NCBI GenBank assembly: GCA_022497155.1
Contig: MU385756.1
Span: 62,001 to 126,000, forward strand
From: Whalleya microplaca
Taxonomy: Eukaryota; Ascomycota; Sordariomycetes; Xylariales; Xylariaceae
DNA: 64,000 nt
Direction: 5' to 3'
Shown here one piece after another: positions 36,087 to 47,100 of the stretch (positions are counted from its first letter, which is position 1; each line of letters opens with the position of its first letter). The notes under the pieces are model-generated. The model ran no database searches. It was not told the DNA's origin and saw nothing but the letters and a program-made list of their open reading frames with translations. The translations under genes and the position numbers were made by a program.

Positions 36087-36787
36087 ATGAGGCTTTCAGC
36101 ATTATATTGCACCCAAATATTTGCAGCGACAGTGATCGCCCAACTAGTCATCCCATACGACGGCATCCGTCCCAACTCCCACGACCAGACGCCCCTTATC
36201 ATGGACCCCGTCGGCCCAGCGCTCCCGCCCTCGCCGCCCAGCGACGGCAAACCACCGCAGGCGCCGCCCGCGCAAGGCGGCGTGCTGATATCCGACGTGA
36301 TGGGCCGCGATCGCAGCATCAACATCTTTGCGGGCTTCACGCGCGACGTCGCCTCCATATCGGGCCGCCTCGACGACTCGTCCAAGAACAGCACCGTGCT
36401 CGCGCCGCTGAACTCCGCCGTCGAGAAGCTGCCGCGCAAGCCGTGGGAGGACCCTAGGGAATACGATACCTTCGGCGCGAACGCGTACGAGGGCGAGGAT
36501 GGGCAGGATAGGGCACAGCGGAATCTGCAGCGGTTCGTCGAGGCGCATGTCGTCCCCGCGAGCCCGTGGCAAGAGGGGGAGAAGGTGAAGCCGCTGTATG
36601 GGGACAGAGACATCTGGTGGGAGATGAAGGACGGTGTTAAAGTGGTAGGTTACCTTGATGTTTAGGCGAAGTACTAAATACTGATGAGTATTAGATCCAA
36701 CCCGACGAGATAGAAGTAGACAGCATTGCCAGTCGAGTTGGTAATGGGGAGGTGTGGATTGTGAAAGGCGTCCGGAACTATGCGTAA
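36087..36787 (+). CDS. FAS1 (fasciclin)-domain protein, probably secreted
   Basis: Two exons, 36087-36644 and 36695-36787, give 216 aa. The intron has a GTACTAAAT-type branch site. The N terminus MRLSALYCTQIFAATVIAQL is a plausible signal peptide. A Pro-rich spacer (PALPPSPPSDGKPPQAPP) follows, then one FAS1 domain from about residue 60: VLISDVMGRDRSINIFAGF, STVLAPLNSAVEKLP (the FAP-N core) and RFVEAHVVP (the second conserved block). The last exon supplies the closing strand (WIVKGVRNYA). It resembles small single-domain fungal fasciclin proteins, which are cell-surface or vacuolar adhesion-like factors. No GPI signal is seen. It converges with the HYD1-like gene 446 bp downstream. Confidence 0.8.
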
Positions 36788-37233
36788 TCAGGAATTATGT
36801 TAAGACTACTTATGAGGAGAGCGCAGTCTGTCACACCCTAGACCTGGTTCATATTGGAGTGGCATCAGGAGGAAGCCATACTTCACTAGAGCCACCCAGC
36901 GTCGTATCCTATTTGCCATTTGCTGTGGATAGAAGTCCATGGAGACTTCGCATACGAAAGTGCCAGAGCGTCACGATTATTGTGAACCAAGTCAAACCAA
37001 TGTTCGACATGATGTACTGATATACTGCATCTCAAAGGCAATTCGTGCAACTCAATACCATTGAAGCCGCCATCATGTTTGAGAAGGATTCATCAGTAAC
37101 CCGAAAATAGGTTGATGGTAAATGTCCTGCAGAGCCTACAATATCTACGCCATAAACATCATACTAGAGTCTCAGACAAGATCTCACGTAAATAAAGAAA
37201 GTCTACCGAGGTCAATACAATCATCAGCTGGTA
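36788..37233. other. convergent intergenic region
   Basis: 3' flanks of the FAS1 and HYD1-like genes; no other feature seen. Confidence 0.6.
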
Positions 37234-37875
37234 CTAGTTTGGAGTGTACCCCTCCTGGTGTAGGAAGTCGTCGTCTTGGCCCGCCTGTCTCCTAACCGTA
37301 TGCCCTCCAATGAATATAAACTCGCTCGGCTTCGGGCGTTGCCACTTCTGCTCTTGCTGCTCGGGGGCATTATGCTGTTTATTCAGCTGAAAGGCGTAGT
37401 CGCGAGCCGCCGTGTCTCGTGCCCCCAACTCCGCAATGGCCCTATGTTTCACGGTCGTGCCGTGGTACAAAAGCTGGGCGTTGATGTTCAACGCAGCGTC
37501 CGCGCCCGGGACAAGCCAGATATCGTTGATCTCGTAACGAAGCTTCGGGTCGCGCGCGACCAACGGCTGCCAGTGCCTGTCGACGTGGACTCCGATGTAG
37601 TACTGCATGTGGTCTACGGAGTAGGTCGTCACGTCGCTGAATATGCGCCGCGTGGACTCGTACGCTCCATCCTTGTACATGCCGATCTCCTCGGGCGAGA
37701 GCGGGGTGAAGTAGACCCCTTTTCCGTAGTGCGTGTTCTTTATGCCGTCGACAGTCGATGGGAAGATGCTTTTCGATGCCATGATGCCATCGTAGCCTGC
37801 TTTGTTCGTATAATGATATAGCACTTGCGGCGGCTGGGCTTGGCGAGAGTCGACGCTGGTGTTCGACTTCGACAT
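37234..37875 (-). CDS. HYD1-type ADP-ribosyltransferase-like protein
   Basis: A 213-aa intronless protein resembling the HYD1 signature ADP-ribosyltransferase domain (Tox-ART-HYD1), a family of putative NAD-using toxin or effector enzymes found in bacteria and fungi. Seen in the sequence: VLYHYTNKAGYDGIM (His21-Tyr22-Thr23, the family-naming start), then HYGKGVYFTPLSPEE (residues 49-63, the G-x-YFT block). Next come an aromatic strand SVDHMQYYIGVHVDRHWQPL and a late LLYHGTTVKHRAI. No signal peptide or membrane segment is evident, so any export would be unconventional. A TATATA element lies about 110 bp upstream. The domain fills the N-terminal two thirds; the tail is Gln-rich. The catalytic third residue cannot be assigned by eye. 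Assignment rests on these motifs; activity is inferred. Confidence 0.75.
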   Translation of the reverse strand: MSKSNTSVDSRQAQPPQVLYHYTNKAGYDGIMASKSIFPSTVDGIKNTHYGKGVYFTPLSPEEIGMYKDGAYESTRRIFSDVTTYSVDHMQYYIGVHVDRHWQPLVARDPKLRYEINDIWLVPGADAALNINAQLLYHGTTVKHRAIAELGARDTAARDYAFQLNKQHNAPEQQEQKWQRPKPSEFIFIGGHTVRRQAGQDDDFLHQEGYTPN

Positions 37876-38583
37876 TATTGTTAGATGACGGGTTATCGAG
37901 TCAGAAATTTATCAATATGATGGATCAATTGCGGTTTGCTTTGTCGCACTATATTGATGGCGAGAAGTGCAGTCAGCCCATCCTTATATACCTAGCCAAG
38001 AGCTGTGGCTGACAGCTGAGCTACCAATCCTACATCAATGAAACATGTGACCACTTCGCTAACCAATAGTACTTTACATTCGTAAACCATGTGATTATTT
38101 ATACTTTATATCATTTTCGGATCCTAGAGCCTCTAGTCTTGGGGACTTCTATATTACGAAGACATGAACTATGTGCAACATCCAGTTGTTAAAGCAGTCT
38201 GAATGACGCCCGGTACTCTATTTTCTCGACGGTAGAGGGCGGCAGGGTCAGTGGACATTTATGCTATAAAGACGTAAAAGCTACGACTGACGTGTGACTG
38301 GATATGCCAATATATTATAAGTCATTATATAGAACATAGATTGTGAACGGGACTGGGTCACCCTGGGCCTCAAGCAAAGTTCACAGTAGATATTGGTATA
38401 TTGATTAAACCTGACAAGAAAGGCCCGGAATATATAGCTAAGCGATATGCTAGAATTTGGTCCATATTATCAGAAATATTCTAGGCATCATTGTGTGACA
38501 TTATACCAGAGACAACAATTATACACTAAACAAAATCATGATGGGTTCTTATGCTTCCCACTATGGTACTTTAAACGATATGT
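37876..38583. other. gene-free TA-rich region
   Basis: Promoter of the HYD1-like gene and 3' flank of the P450; nothing else recognised. Confidence 0.6.
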
Positions 38584-40642
38584 TTACCTTGAAATTCCAA
38601 CCCTCGGGTTCAACAACAGATTAGGTCCATCGTGAGTCGAGGAGATCATTTCGTAAAGTTGAAACTCGCTAGTTCGGTGTCTGCCAAAGATACCACCACT
38701 ACTTCCAGCGCCAAGTTCTCCGGGTTTACCTGCTGCCTTTTCAAAATCAAAGTGCCAAAACGTCTTCGCAATAACCAGACTGGTTTCTAAATATGCCATT
38801 GCCTTGCCTGCGCAGATGCGAGGCCCTGCCGAAAACGGAATGAACGCATCATGCATTATCTTAGTTTGTGCCTCGGGTAGTGTCGCTAACCATCGTTCCG
38901 GTTTGTAGATAAAGGGGTCTGGGAAATGCTTTTCATTATGAAGAATAGAGTAGACATTCACCCCAACATGGGTTCCACGAGGTATGACATGACCGTCTAC
39001 TATGAACGGCGCATTGTCCATCTCGGATTGCTCCCGCCATGGTGTGCCGGGTGCCGGTGGAGACATACGCAAAGCCTCGTCAATACAGGCCCGGAGGTAT
39101 CGACAACTCGTCAGTTTTGGACCGCTCCGAATTTCGGAAGAGGATTCAAATGTCGTTCGAATTTCGTGGGCTAGTTTAGCATAACATTCTGGGTTACGGG
39201 ATAGGTAAAAGAACAGGGCAGCTATGACAGTAGCAGTGGTATCACCACCTAGGGGCGGGAGAATTTATCAGTCAGTAGCACGTACAGTTTGATATCAATA
39301 CGGGACATGACAAACCTGCCGCGAATATGAAGATTGCCTCCGCCCACAAGCCACTTGTTTGCACGTTATCAGGTCCTCCGGTGTCAAGTTCATGTGCGAC
39401 CATAGAATATAGGTCTTGTTTGGCATCTGAAGCTTCAGCCATACGAGAACCGATCAACATTTTCACGATGCGTCTGTATGGCTCTCGTCGTCCACGTACA
39501 TTTCGTAAGAACTGCAACGCCTCGGTCATCCGGAGCTGTGTTAAAAGGGGACATTGTAGCTTCATGTTCTGAAAATAGGTCCCAGCAACTATGCCATCCG
39601 AAACGAAACGATATTCCGCCATTTCTTGGGTATTCAGCGGAAAGCCAAAGGCCAAAAGACATATAATGTCTAGTGTTAGGTACCTCAACGGAGGAGTCAT
39701 GTTAATCGGCTCGTTACTCTGGCAGGACTGGGACATTTGCTGGATGAAAATGTCGACTTGCTCCAGAATGATAGGTTCAAACAGTCGCATGCCTCGTTCA
39801 TTCAGAGCCTGACCAATTAGCCGACGCTTGATTCTATGTTGCCGCTTATCAATTACGGTAAAGACGCTGTGCACATTGGGTGCCTGTAAAATATTGAGGT
39901 ATACATTTGACTTGGAAACTCTGTCGTTGTAGTAGATATCTTATGGCGACGTTAAATTACTATCTTTATGAGACGTAGGTGCACATATGCGTACCTTGCA
40001 ATGCTTCCAGCGAGTTGAACACCAACTTGTTCGGACCGTGTCTCACCACTGAGCCTGTAGCGCTCTCGTGTAAGTCTATATCACTACCTTCAGTAGATCA
40101 TAATGGACTTAACCCACCATATGATTGATGGCTTCGCCAGGTAGCCAGGTGCTCATTCATCAATGTCGCATGATAAAGGTTGTACAAATCGGACAATTTA
40201 GCAGCAACCGGACCTGGATAGCTGCTCAAGGGATGAAGCGTCAGGCGGTAACTGGCAAAAAGCACGAGCTAGGTACACCGCATTAGTAACTCTGTAATCA
40301 AAATGCATATTAATTTTCAACAGCCCGTACATATAGACCAAGGGTATACGCGATGGATTTGACAACGATCGTGGCGCTATCCAAAAGTTCCATCTTGGGA
40401 AGAGAGCGTTGATGTTTTCGTTGCTGATGGTGGTCTCGATATCGAAAAAGATGAGTGAGAAGACCGAAACTACCCTAGTAGATCGACATGGGACATAGCT
40501 CATAACTATGACGGGGCGATTACTCAATGGTCCCAGCAGTTTGGAACAGTTACAAAAGAAGAATCGTACCAACAGCCTGAGAATTATACCAATAGGAGGT
40601 CGGTACCGTTCCCCAATCAAGTGTACCAAGCATGCCAGCCAT
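38584..40642 (-). CDS. cytochrome P450 monooxygenase, N-terminal exons uncertain
   Basis: Haem-thiolate monooxygenase of a fungal secondary-metabolism type. Well supported minus-strand exons: 40087-39995, 39939-39316 and 39248-38584. A further upstream piece, 40268-40118, reads SYRLTLHPLSSYPGP, the usual post-anchor motif. Core motifs are intact: VVRHGPNKLVFN, WxxHR-like KRQHRIKRR, FAAGGDTTAT in the I helix, EALR (ExxR), PERW, and FSAGPRICAG with the haem Cys codon at 38812-38814. Two points are odd. The gap 40117-40088 would be a 30-nt intron; read through, it contains an in-frame TGA (40100-40098). The membrane-anchor exon, probably starting at ATG 40642, cannot be joined cleanly. Either the N terminus uses unusual splicing or the gene is decaying. 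The substrate is unknown. Confidence 0.85.
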
Positions 40643-41255
40643 ATGAGCCGTACCTAACGAAAATATTAATACCTGAAATTTAACACATAAAGTAATATAT
40701 TACATTTATACCAATAATAATTGAACAGTACAATAAATCATAAAATCGAATGCTTTATGTAAATCATGTATATAACACTATATAAGACGATATTGTATTT
40801 CCAGTTCATACTCTTCCTTGAGATCGGGTTGACCTGGGATGCGACGGTGAGAACCACGAAGAGCGGTATCAATTTGAACGATAGACCAGGGATACGTAGC
40901 ATGCATGGGAAGATCTCACTAGGATTGGTTGGTTGTTATATTTACAGCTTAGGGGAGGGATCCGCGTTAGCGGCACAGTCTCCCTAGGGCATGCGGCGTG
41001 ACTCTCATCAGGGTAACCCTGAAGCGGGAGTGTCGGGGGCACTTCACACAAGAAGGTGTAAATGTATAAATGCGACGGCAGCACGACCTAAACTATTTGG
41101 TTTGTGGTAAACGCTGAGGTAAGGCCTGTTCAGACACTGTAGCTGCAAAGCATTCTAGTAGTTGACAACGAAAAGAATATCCTTCGATTAACAATCAAAT
41201 TCGAGTGCAACGAAAGATGATACTTCTATTGGGCAACACGCCTTCAGAAACCGAC
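40643..41255. other. intergenic region
   Basis: Between the P450 start and the 3' end of the rhodopsin-like gene. TA-rich with no recognised feature. Confidence 0.6.
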
Positions 41256-42335
41256 CTATTCACCAGAGGTTGTGGAAGAGCCTTTCGGGCTGGGAATTTG
41301 CGAAGGAACACCACCAACTTCCTCGAGCATAAGGTACTCCCTGCTGGGCTTTGGAGCTGGTGTCTTCTGTGACCATTTCTGTTCTTGATCCTCACTTGAT
41401 AAACCTTGCTGTCTGGTAGTCAAGCCGACCCATGAACTAAACGAGGTGAGCAGTTTGAAGATGACTGATTCGCTGTTAAACACTTTAACCGCGTATGGCA
41501 GCCCAAACACAATAAAACCACACGTCATTTCTGCAGTAGCTGCGAGGGTCATGGAGCTGACGGTATAGACAGAGTCATCGGAAGTGACGTATTTGACTGT
41601 GTATGCAAGTCGAATTATGGCCGACACGCAATCACTGTAGTTTCTAGTGTTAGTAATACGCTTGTAATGAACTCTCTCACGAGGAATGGAATATTTGCAG
41701 ACAGAAGACCCCATGTAGATAATTGAAGTGCTGATCTTCTTTCTCAGCGACATATTCAGTCTCCAAATAGCTGCTTGGGGGAGGATGAAAAGGGTTATAT
41801 CCGACAAGACATTGATTGAGGCTGCTGCTAAGGTACCGTATGTCCAGTCATAACATGCGCCAGGTAGAGTCAAGTCCCATATTTTCTGAAAGGGTATGCA
41901 CTGGAAGTTCACCATGATCCGATTTGCTAAGTAATGTAGCGTGTTGAGACTCAAGATCAAGATGCTAGCCCACCAAAAGGCTGTTCTCGAGCCCCCTGGG
42001 ACGAAAATACTCACCCAATCGACCAGGATAGCGGCTTTTATGCAAAGAATAACGATTCCATAAAGATTAGTCCCAGCGTGTATGATCTTGCCAATGTTAT
42101 TAACACTCCTTCAGTTAGTGATAGTGGGACTGATTCAAGGACTTACATAGAGAACAGTGAAGAGATCACGCACTCGCACATCCACTGGTGAACGAAGAAG
42201 CCACAGGCATCCATGAACCAGTAATTGGTGTATATATATCCAACATAGCATCCCTAGTCAATTTTGAGTAGCCTTCTAGGGGATGGGAGTCTGGTGAAGA
42301 GTGCAACTACAAATCCAATGAAAGCTAGGCCTACA
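41256..42335 (-). pseudogene. SAT4-type rhodopsin-like integral membrane protein, probably disrupted
   Basis: Fungal rhodopsin-like/SAT4 family seven-helix protein, a family related in topology to PTH11-like receptors. Exons read: about 42328-42147, 42108-41710 and 41634-41256. Recognisable blocks: FMDACGFFVHQWMCECV, NNIGKIIHAGTNLYG, AILVDWVSIFVPGGSR, the core CIPFQKIWDLTLPGACYD, DITLFILPQAAIWRLNMS, CVSAIIRLAY and a polar C-terminal tail. The intron 42146-42109 is only 38 nt but has a CACTAAC branch site; the next is 75 nt with TACTAAC. Upstream, the frame LLKID-stop-GCYVGYIYTNYW contains a TAG at 42256-42254 where family logic suggests Trp. No start codon was found for the first helices. The change is of the C-to-T-at-CpA type, as produced by RIP. 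A truncated but transcribed gene is possible. Confidence 0.7.
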
Positions 42336-44112
42336 TGTGATTACACTTTGATAACAGTCGCGGTGGACCACTGTACCCGCACTGTGACAGTAAGTATATA
42401 AAATCAAGTAAAATGATTATACAATATATAGAAGTCTTAAGTTTATTGACTAGCTCCTTCATTTATCTCTTACCTGAATGTCAGGGCACTTTCTGTCTTA
42501 CTTCCCAAGAGTCGTCCCATCATGCAGGATATCTCCATTATAGGGGTATGTCACATTGAGATTTGCCTATACGTCCAACCGATGTCTCTGATGCCCATCT
42601 CTGTTGTGGATTCACTGTGATAGTTGCGTCAGTTCCTATCCAATGATTCCATGTGAAGCATACTGCCTACTGCCTACTGCGTCCTGTAAAGTGACAAAGA
42701 AAAATGAGGCATCGAAGGCTGATAGAACGTCATCGATGAAGTGAGCTCCACGGCAGTTCATCTTTACGAAGAGTATAAGTAGTCAGCCCAAGTTACGTTA
42801 AGCTTAAGGTTTAGCAACTTCTTGCTCTCACCTTGCTTGACACACTTGACTTAGTTCCGTAGAACGAGTCAACACTTGTGCGTGTCCCAGGCTATTTTGT
42901 CATAAGATTCTTTCGACTCTGAAGAGCGTCCCAAAGGCTGGGCTGATCTTTACCATGCCGAGGAAACAGAAGCAAGAGAAGCCGAGCAGTGCGATGGAGA
43001 GATTAACAGAGAAAAAATGTCCTTGAATTATTATTACCTTTACTATTCCGCATAGGCGTTCCTATTAGGAATGAATACACTTGTTTAAATCTACACTCGT
43101 TTGTGAATCAATACCCCTAGAATGGGAAGAAATTTTGTTTTAAAATAAGGAAGCACCTAGCTGCTGCTTGAGAAAGGGCTATCCTTATGCTACAGGCTGC
43201 ACTTGACGCTAGAACTACCTATGTGCTACTCGGATGAAGTCGATGTTGCCTTGCTTTGCGGACATAGATGTATATCATTTGGACCTTGGCGTGCGAGAAC
43301 TCAAACATGACAGCTACTGTTTTATCGAGAAGCCTGCCATAGTACCTATGCTTTCGAGACCTTGATAAACTCATTATGGTAGAGCAGTCTTCGAAGCAAA
43401 AAGTCTCTAAAGGAATGATGCGCTAGCTTGCTATCGCATTTATAGATGCTGTACAACTGTAGGGGTAGTTCCTAGTGTAAGGCTGGGGTATGAATATGGA
43501 TAGGAGGCTGCTCAAAGATAAGATTATGTAATTGGAACAGAATTACAACCAATCAGATCCCAACATCGCTCAGCCACAGCTGCCACAGGCCTTCCGTTTC
43601 GGAACACATATAACGTAATAGGCTTAGTCCGTCGGTTAAACTCCGGGAATAGCACGGATGCAGGCGTTGCTATGGCTAAAAGGGGATAGAGCGACCTCGG
43701 AGTTAGTAGCGTCACCTTATCGCCATGTGACTGAATCGCAATCAAACGGTCCGCTGGCTTTTCCGTCTGTTATCGCGTCGCAGATCGGAAAGAAGGTCTC
43801 CCCCAAGCTGCGACAGCTCGATTGAACTCCCACAGCTCTTCTCTTTCGACCCAAGCTTGCATTTATCCTTTCTTCACGTTGCGTTCCGAGTTAGTTCTTT
43901 TTCCGAGTAGATGATTTCCATGTAGAGAATGTAAGTGTCTCTGCGCCAGCCTTTGTCTTTCCGATGTTGATTCGTCTGAATACATCATCGCCAGATCTCC
44001 TGACACGCCTTTGGATCCTATTTCCACCAATGCGCGTGGCGATACGCCCACGGAGAGAGCAAAGTATGTTAGCTAACCGCTCTATCAACCAGATTCGCGA
44101 CCTGGAAGAGCC
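42336..44112. other. gene-free region, SIN3 upstream
   Basis: TA-rich until about 43.5 kb, then more balanced toward SIN3. A short ATG-initiated frame at 42955 (MPRKQKQEKPSSAMERLTEKK) stops after 23 codons and shows no continuation. The last 200 bp is the SIN3 leader, with several upstream ATGs. Confidence 0.55.
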
Positions 44113-47100
44113 ATGAACTCCCATCCCGACGACATCTCGCATCGAGACCGCGAGTCTGCCGAGCGACACCACCGCGATCAGTACCCGGCTGGCACTCCCC
44201 ACCAGAGCAACACCGCATCACTTCAGATCCACCAGCCTGTTGCCTCGCGGCTCCCGGGTGCTATTCACAGCCCTGGAGGTCTACTAGCCACCCATGGAGG
44301 CTCGGGTCCTCCCATTCCGCTCGGCGCTCCCTCTGGTCCGGTCAACTCGTTCGGTGGCCCGCTACAGGCCGAGGCGAATCGCGCTCTCCCACACAATGCC
44401 CAGAATGCTTCGAATCAGATGTTCGGGGCTATAGGCGGCACAAACCAAGGTCGTTCAGGCTCATCAGGAGCATCTGGCCCTGTATTTGGCGGGCCTCTCC
44501 AGCAGGACGGCAATCGCGCATCTCAGAGTATACCGTTTGGCGGTAACGGCAATGGTGGTGGTGGTGGTGGTGGTAGTGGCAGTGGTGGTGCAATGCCTGC
44601 CGGTAACCACTCGATACCTGGCGGTGCTGGTGCTTTGCCACAAGGCCAACAGCCTATACTCAATGTAAGTGTTGGGCATATTCACTTGGAGGGGCACAAA
44701 TTTGCTATGACTCCTATCCTGTGGCTTCTTTCATCCCATGTACACGGTTAGTCATGATGGTGTACTACCAATGAGTGGGCGCATTCACTTGACTATCTGT
44801 CCTTTTTCGCATTTATCTCTCGCCTTGATCATACCTGGATCATCTAGGCCTATTGGCATTTCCCCACGAACAGCCTTTCCTACGCTGGTTTACTATACTC
44901 TTTCGCATCCACTGTTCGGCAACCCATAGCTATGTCACCACACGAGGATACTCGCTACGAGTTCGTATGGTCTCGGAGACAGCTCGTTAGCCCCTATCTC
45001 GTTCCCATTTATCTCATGGTTCAGTTTGCTGACACCTTGTTTTCACAGGATGCACTGAGTTATCTGGATCAGGTCAAGGTGCAGTTTGCTGACCAGCCCG
45101 ATGTGTACAATAAGTTCTTGGACATTATGAAGGATTTCAAGAGTCAAACGTAGGTTCAACTTGGACATGCAATGATGTATAAACCCGCTCACCTTTGATC
45201 TAGCATTGACACTCCCGGGGTTATTAACCGTGTCTCGGAGCTGTTCGCGGGGCACCCAAATCTCATCCAAGGATTCAACACTTTCCTCCCGCCCGGCTAT
45301 AGGATCGAGTGCGGTGCAGGCAACGACCCGAATACTATACGCGTGACGACGCCGATGGGAACGACGGTCCAGTCCATTACTGGCAGGGCCAGCCAGGGCG
45401 ACGGCGGGCATGGGCAGTCCGGATCGAATGTGCCATTCTTCAACCACCGGCCTAGCAACTGGCAACAATCACAACCGCAGCACAGCATTGAAAGCCCAGA
45501 AGCATCCTTCAGTGCGCCTGTTACCAACGGACCGAACTTGTTTGGAGCTGGTCACGGTCAGGGTTCCGCTTTTGATGGCCCCGGAGCGGGTACACAGCAA
45601 CATCGTGGGAATTCCCAAGTCCAGAACAATTCGACTACTCCGAACGCTCCTCCAGCGCGCAACGCCGTCACGCCCACGCCTAGTGGTCCTCAGGGAGGAT
45701 CTAATGGGAACAGTAACCAGCAAGCAAATATCGAGAAGCGCGGGCCAGTTGAATTTAACCATGCTATTAGTTATGTCAATAAAATCAAGGTAAGTACCTT
45801 CGTAGCTCTTCAGTCTTTTTTCACTTTACAGGCCCCACCAAAAAACAACACTCACCAGTACACAACCACTCACACCAGCACAATACTAATTCTTCACATG
45901 CAGAACCGCTTTCAGGACAAGCCGGAAATCTACAAACAATTCCTCGAGATCCTCCAGACCTACCAACGCGAACAAAAGCCGATACAGGACGTCTATGGCC
46001 AAGTTACGAGCTTGTTCAACACCGCGCCAGATCTTCTAGAAGACTTTAAGCAATTTTTACCCGAGTCCGCGGCCTCGAATAAGGGCAACGCTGCAAGGTC
46101 TGAGGACATGCTTGCTATGACTGGCCTCACTCAGACCACGCCGCAGCCCAGCCATAACGTGAGAGACGGCCAGAAAATGCCACCGGTCGGAAACTTCGCG
46201 CCTCCAGCCAGTGCCAGCAAAGACAGCAAGAAGCGCCCTCGCAACGACAAGCAACCCCCATCTACTACCGCAATGGTCGACAGCCCAGCTCCGGGGGCCC
46301 GTGCGATTCCCGGCGTGGGCAGTGGCAATAAGCGTCCGAAGCTCAACCACAAGCCACTGGCTGCAGACGTACCTTCCATCGAACCGACGCTTACGCCCGT
46401 CCTCCCCGAGCCGCTGCCTCCCACCTCCTCCGCGAATGCCACGGCCGATGAACTGAGCTTCTTCGACAAGGTGAAGAAATACATTGGTAATAGGTCTACC
46501 ATGAACGAGTTCCTCAAGCTTTGCAACATGTACTCGCAGAGCCTCATCGACACCAACGATTTGGTTCACAAAGCGAGTCAGTTCATTGGCGGCAATCCAG
46601 AACTTATGAACTGGTTCAAGGGCTTCGTAGGCTACGAAGGCCTAGATGAGATCATCGAGAACCGACCTCGCCCGCCCACCGAGAAGGTATCCTTAAGTAA
46701 CTGCCGAGCTAGCGGCCCGAGCTATCGCTTATTGCCTCGAAGGGTGAGTAAGATATGCACCTTGTGTAGAATGACTACTGATATTGCTATATTAGGAGAA
46801 GCTTAAGCCTTGTGGTGGCCGCGACGAAATGTGCAATGCTGTCCTCAATGACGAGTGGGCTTCCCATCCGACTTGGGCTTCCGAAGACTCCGGTTTTGTA
46901 GCTCATAGGAAGAATGCCTTTGAAGAGGGCTTACATCGGATCGAAGAGGAGAGACATGACTACGACTTCAATATCGAAGCGAATCTCAAATGCATACAAC
47001 TACTGGAGCCCATTGCCCAGCAGATGCTGAATCTTAGTCCGCAGGAGCGGGAGACCTTCCAAATGCCAGCCGGCCTTGGAGGCTCGAGCACGTCCATCTA

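Noticed and set aside
42955..43025. Short basic peptide start (MPRKQKQEKPSSAMERLTEKK)
   Set aside because: Stops after 23 codons; no donor site leading to a further coding exon was found.
28100..43800. Secondary-metabolite gene cluster (P450 plus SnoaL-like protein plus membrane proteins)
   Set aside because: No PKS, NRPS, terpene or DMATS backbone gene and no cluster regulator is present in the window; tailoring-type genes alone do not make a cluster.
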